In this document: in pieces, positions 33,684-36,066 of the stretch
Layout: every line of letters starts with the position of its first letter
Numbering within the stretch: the stretch's first letter is position 1
DNA from: Sedimenticola sp.
GTDB taxonomy: Bacteria > Pseudomonadota > Gammaproteobacteria > Chromatiales > Chromatiaceae
Reading direction: 5' to 3'
DNA length: 36,066 bases
Assembly (NCBI GenBank): GCA_027008705.1
Contig: JALVEB010000081.1
Coordinates: 1 to 36,066 of the forward strand
Notes under the pieces: model-generated
The model's database searches: none
Seen by the model: only the letters and a program-made list of their open reading frames with translations
What the model was told of the DNA's origin: nothing
Position numbers and translations under genes: made by a program

Positions 33684-35812
33684 TGGGCGGTGGGGCGGAC
33701 GATTTCGCCACCGTCCAGGCGCTGCTGGACGAGTGGCTGGAGACCGAGTTCACCTTCCGCGATACCGCCGGCCTGACCCGCCAATTGCTCGCCCAGTCGC
33801 CACGCGACCGCCAGTTCGTGCTGACCTGGGTGCAACGCGTCGCCAGCACCAATCTGGCGCTCGCCCACCGCTTCGCCGAGCTCTCGGACCAGACTCTGGA
33901 GAGCATGGAGCGCGAGGTCATCGAGGCTTGGATCCAGCACGCCATGGATCAGTACGACCGTTCCGGACTGGCCGCCGCGATGCGGGTCGTCGACGAGGTC
34001 GACGACTTCGTGCGCCATAGCTTCGAACGCGCCTCGGGGTCGATCCTCGAAGAGCAGAGCGCGGTGCTCGCCGGGTTTCTGCGCGGCTTGTCCGGGCGCG
34101 TGTTGCAGATTGCCGAGGCCGAGGGCGCCGACCCCTGGACCGACAGCGAAACCCTGTATCTGCCCGGCATCGTCGCGCGCCTGCCCGAGCGCAAGGACAA
34201 CTTCCTGTTGCACAAGGCGATGGTCGCGCACCTGTGGGCGCAGACCCGCTTTGGCACCTTCCGCGTGGACCTCGACGCCGAGCTGGCGCGTTTCGCCGAC
34301 CGCGAGCGCGCGTTGCGCCTTTTTCATCTGCTCGAAACCCTGCGCCTTGATGCCTGTATCGAGCGCGAGCTGCCCGGCCTGGCGCGCGAGATGGGCCGGC
34401 TGCGCGAGCAGCTCGACGATGTGGCCGCCCATGCCGGACTGCGTGAGCTCGCCGCGCCACTGCGCGAACCGGGCGCCGGCGTTGAAGGCACCCTGCGTCA
34501 GCTGCGCGACCACTTTGATCAGCTGGAACCGTCGTCGCTGTGCTACCAGGGGCGGATCGATCCGGAAGCGGTGCGTGAATGCATGGCGCGTCGCATCGAG
34601 CGCGAGAAAGCGGTGCTTCGGGTAAAGCTCGCCGAGCTTGCCGACGAGTTGAAAGAGAGCGGCAAACTGGCTCCGGACGCGCCGCCGATCTTCGATCTGG
34701 AGCGCAAAGCTTCTGATGAGGCCCTCGACGAGTCTCTCGAGTTCGAGTTGTCGATCGACCAGGAGGCGTTGCGTCCACCCGAATTCCTGAGCAAACTGAT
34801 GACCTCGATCGTTCTCGATTTCGGCGAGATCCCGGAGGAATACCTGACCGCCGCCGGCCCCGGCGAGTACGACCTGAGTCGTTTCGATGAAGACGAGCTG
34901 GACCCGGACGAGGTCTGGAGCGGCGCCTATCACGAAGAGGGTGCCTTCCTCTATCCGGAGTGGGATTTCGCCCGCCAGTGCCATCGCAAGAACTGGTGCG
35001 TGCTGCGGGAGTTGGAGGTCGCCCCCCGCTATGACGATTTCCCTGTCGACACCCTGCGCAAATACGCGCGCCTGATCAAATCCCTGCATCGCACCTTCGA
35101 GGCCCTGCGCGGCGAGGACAAGCTGCTGAAGAAACAGCCGCACGGCGACGATATCGACATCGATGCCCTGGTCGAGGCCTGGGGCGACCTGCATTCCGGG
35201 CATGAGATGTCCGATCGCCTGTTCACCCGCATGCACAAGGAAGAGCGCAATATCGCGGTGATGTTCATGGTCGACATGTCCGGCTCGACACGCGGCTGGA
35301 TCAACGACGCCGAGCGGGAATCCCTGATCCTGCTCGCCGAATCGCTCGAGATCCTCGGCGACCGCTATGCCATCTATGGTTTCTCCGGCACCACCCGCAA
35401 ACGCTGCGAGGCGTATCGCGTAAAGGCCTTCGACGAACCCTATGACGATCTGGTCAAGGCCCGGATCAGCGGCATCGAGGCCCGGGACTACACCCGCATG
35501 GGCGTCGCCATCCGCCATCTCAGCGGCCTGCTCAACGAGGTCGACGCGCGCATCAAGCTGCTCGTCACCCTGTCCGACGGCAAGCCGGAAGACTATGATG
35601 GCTATTACCGGGGCGAATACGGCATCGAAGATACCCGCCAGGCACTGTTCGAGGCGAGGCGTGACGGAGTTCACCCTTTTTGCATCACGATCGATGAAAC
35701 CGCGAAGGAGTACCTGCCCCACCTCTATGGCGCGGCAAACTATGTGGTCATTGATGACGTAAAAAAACTGCCATTGAAAGTTTCCGATATCTATCGCAAA
35801 CTGACAAGTTGA
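33683..35812 (+). CDS. cbbO: CbbO, von Willebrand A-domain partner of CbbQ
   Basis: Adaptor that binds RuBisCO and the CbbQ ring. 709 residues: a long helical N-terminal part (about 1-360), an acidic middle (about 390-420) and a C-terminal vWA domain (about 520-709). Its MIDAS motif is DMSGS (Asp531-Ser533-Ser535), with TLSDGKPEDYDG as the later Asp loop. Length and domain order agree with CbbO and not with the shorter NorD. It overlaps cbbQ by one base. No RuBisCO gene is in the window, so which RuBisCO form it serves is unknown. Confidence 0.9.
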   Translation: MGGGADDFATVQALLDEWLETEFTFRDTAGLTRQLLAQSPRDRQFVLTWVQRVASTNLALAHRFAELSDQTLESMEREVIEAWIQHAMDQYDRSGLAAAMRVVDEVDDFVRHSFERASGSILEEQSAVLAGFLRGLSGRVLQIAEAEGADPWTDSETLYLPGIVARLPERKDNFLLHKAMVAHLWAQTRFGTFRVDLDAELARFADRERALRLFHLLETLRLDACIERELPGLAREMGRLREQLDDVAAHAGLRELAAPLREPGAGVEGTLRQLRDHFDQLEPSSLCYQGRIDPEAVRECMARRIEREKAVLRVKLAELADELKESGKLAPDAPPIFDLERKASDEALDESLEFELSIDQEALRPPEFLSKLMTSIVLDFGEIPEEYLTAAGPGEYDLSRFDEDELDPDEVWSGAYHEEGAFLYPEWDFARQCHRKNWCVLRELEVAPRYDDFPVDTLRKYARLIKSLHRTFEALRGEDKLLKKQPHGDDIDIDALVEAWGDLHSGHEMSDRLFTRMHKEERNIAVMFMVDMSGSTRGWINDAERESLILLAESLEILGDRYAIYGFSGTTRKRCEAYRVKAFDEPYDDLVKARISGIEARDYTRMGVAIRHLSGLLNEVDARIKLLVTLSDGKPEDYDGYYRGEYGIEDTRQALFEARRDGVHPFCITIDETAKEYLPHLYGAANYVVIDDVKKLPLKVSDIYRKLTS

Positions 35813-36066
35813 CGGTGGTGGCATATTCAGAATAACCGCTTACATGCCATTGGCATGACAAGGCGTAGGCTCGATCAAGCGCAGCGGATCGGGCGACAGC
35901 GCCAAGCTTTTGAAATCAGGAAACGTCAAGCGAAATGAAGCGCGATCACCTGGGTGACGAGTATGTGACACCGCTGGTCGATCGTTCGCTCCGGCGACTC
36001 CCGCCGGGTGTGCATCGATCGCGGAGATTCAGGGTGGATCGAAAAGCGATATAAGGAATCAAGACA
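35813..36066. other. Right-end intergenic region after cbbO
   Basis: 254 bases without a credible gene. It contains a short palindrome CATGCC-ATT-GGCATG (about 35843-35858) and a copy of the REP-like core (35858-35905). A single GACGAGTATG near 35955 resembles one end of the MITE-like family, without a partner. A 40-codon frame from 35935 is not protein-like. Confidence 0.5.
35858..35905 (+). repeat. REP-like core shared with 12887-12932
   Basis: GACAAGGCGTAGGCTCGATC and the following AGCGCAGCGGATCGGGC match the corresponding part of the element at 12856-13038 with only a few substitutions. The core can fold as CGATC / GATCG around an AAGCGCAGCG loop. Confidence 0.5.

Noticed and set aside
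33404-35824. 806-codon minus-strand frame opposite cbbQO
   Set aside because: Antisense shadow of cbbO/cbbQ with the biased composition expected from GC-rich codons; CbbO is clearly supported.
35935-36057. 40-codon frame at the right end starting MKRDHLGDEY
   Set aside because: Very Arg-rich, no ribosome binding site and it includes a repeat-like GACGAGTATG; not supportable as a gene.

Overview
The window is GC-rich bacterial DNA. It looks like the chromosome of a gammaproteobacterium, most likely a sulfur-oxidising chemolithoautotroph. The evidence is a pilMNOPQ-aroKB-damX block of the gammaproteobacterial kind, a flavocytochrome c sulfide dehydrogenase-like pair, and CbbQ/CbbO-type RuBisCO activase genes. 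The species assignment is inference. No rRNA, tRNA, CRISPR array, transposase or phage gene was recognised.

Layout. 1-846 is the 3' part of citrate synthase (gltA). It converges on a leftward pair: ponA (class A PBP1a) followed at once by a conserved hypothetical gene. Divergent from ponA is the type IV pilus assembly/secretin operon pilMNOPQ (4260-9282), closed by a textbook terminator. Then come aroK, aroB and a damX-like AAA+SPOR gene (9384-12762). 13220-15424 is a three-gene unit of small and membrane proteins of unknown role. 18557-15435 (leftward) is an operon of a DUF533/TerB-like protein, an EncFtn-type ferritin-like protein, a diheme cytochrome c and a flavocytochrome-c-type flavoprotein. 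Rightward follow an Fnr/Crp regulator and trmO, then leftward dsbB and an MltF-like lytic transglycosylase, then rightward plsC.

The section 23.5-26.7 kb is more accessory in character. It has an H-NS-like gene, an AT-rich interval with palindromes and a 12-codon ORF with a strong ribosome binding site, a DUF3365 haem protein with a promoter that looks Fnr-controlled, a small PC4-like protein and an ankyrin lipoprotein. 26730-32459 (leftward) is a corrinoid uptake cluster (btuB-btuF-btuC-btuD plus a BBP2-like barrel) behind a cobalamin riboswitch. The right end carries cbbQ and cbbO; RuBisCO genes themselves are not in view.

The most distinctive non-coding content is a family of about 160-bp palindromic, MITE-like elements. 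At least six clear copies, plus degenerate ones, lie in intergenic gaps between 13.0 and 26.7 kb. They occur in both orientations, with an internal-deletion series and one copy that supplies the stop codon of plsC. A second palindromic element (12856-13038) abuts the first copy and shares its core with 35.86-35.91 kb. The other strong observation is the EncFtn-type ferritin in the flavocytochrome operon without an encapsulin gene or a visible cargo tail.
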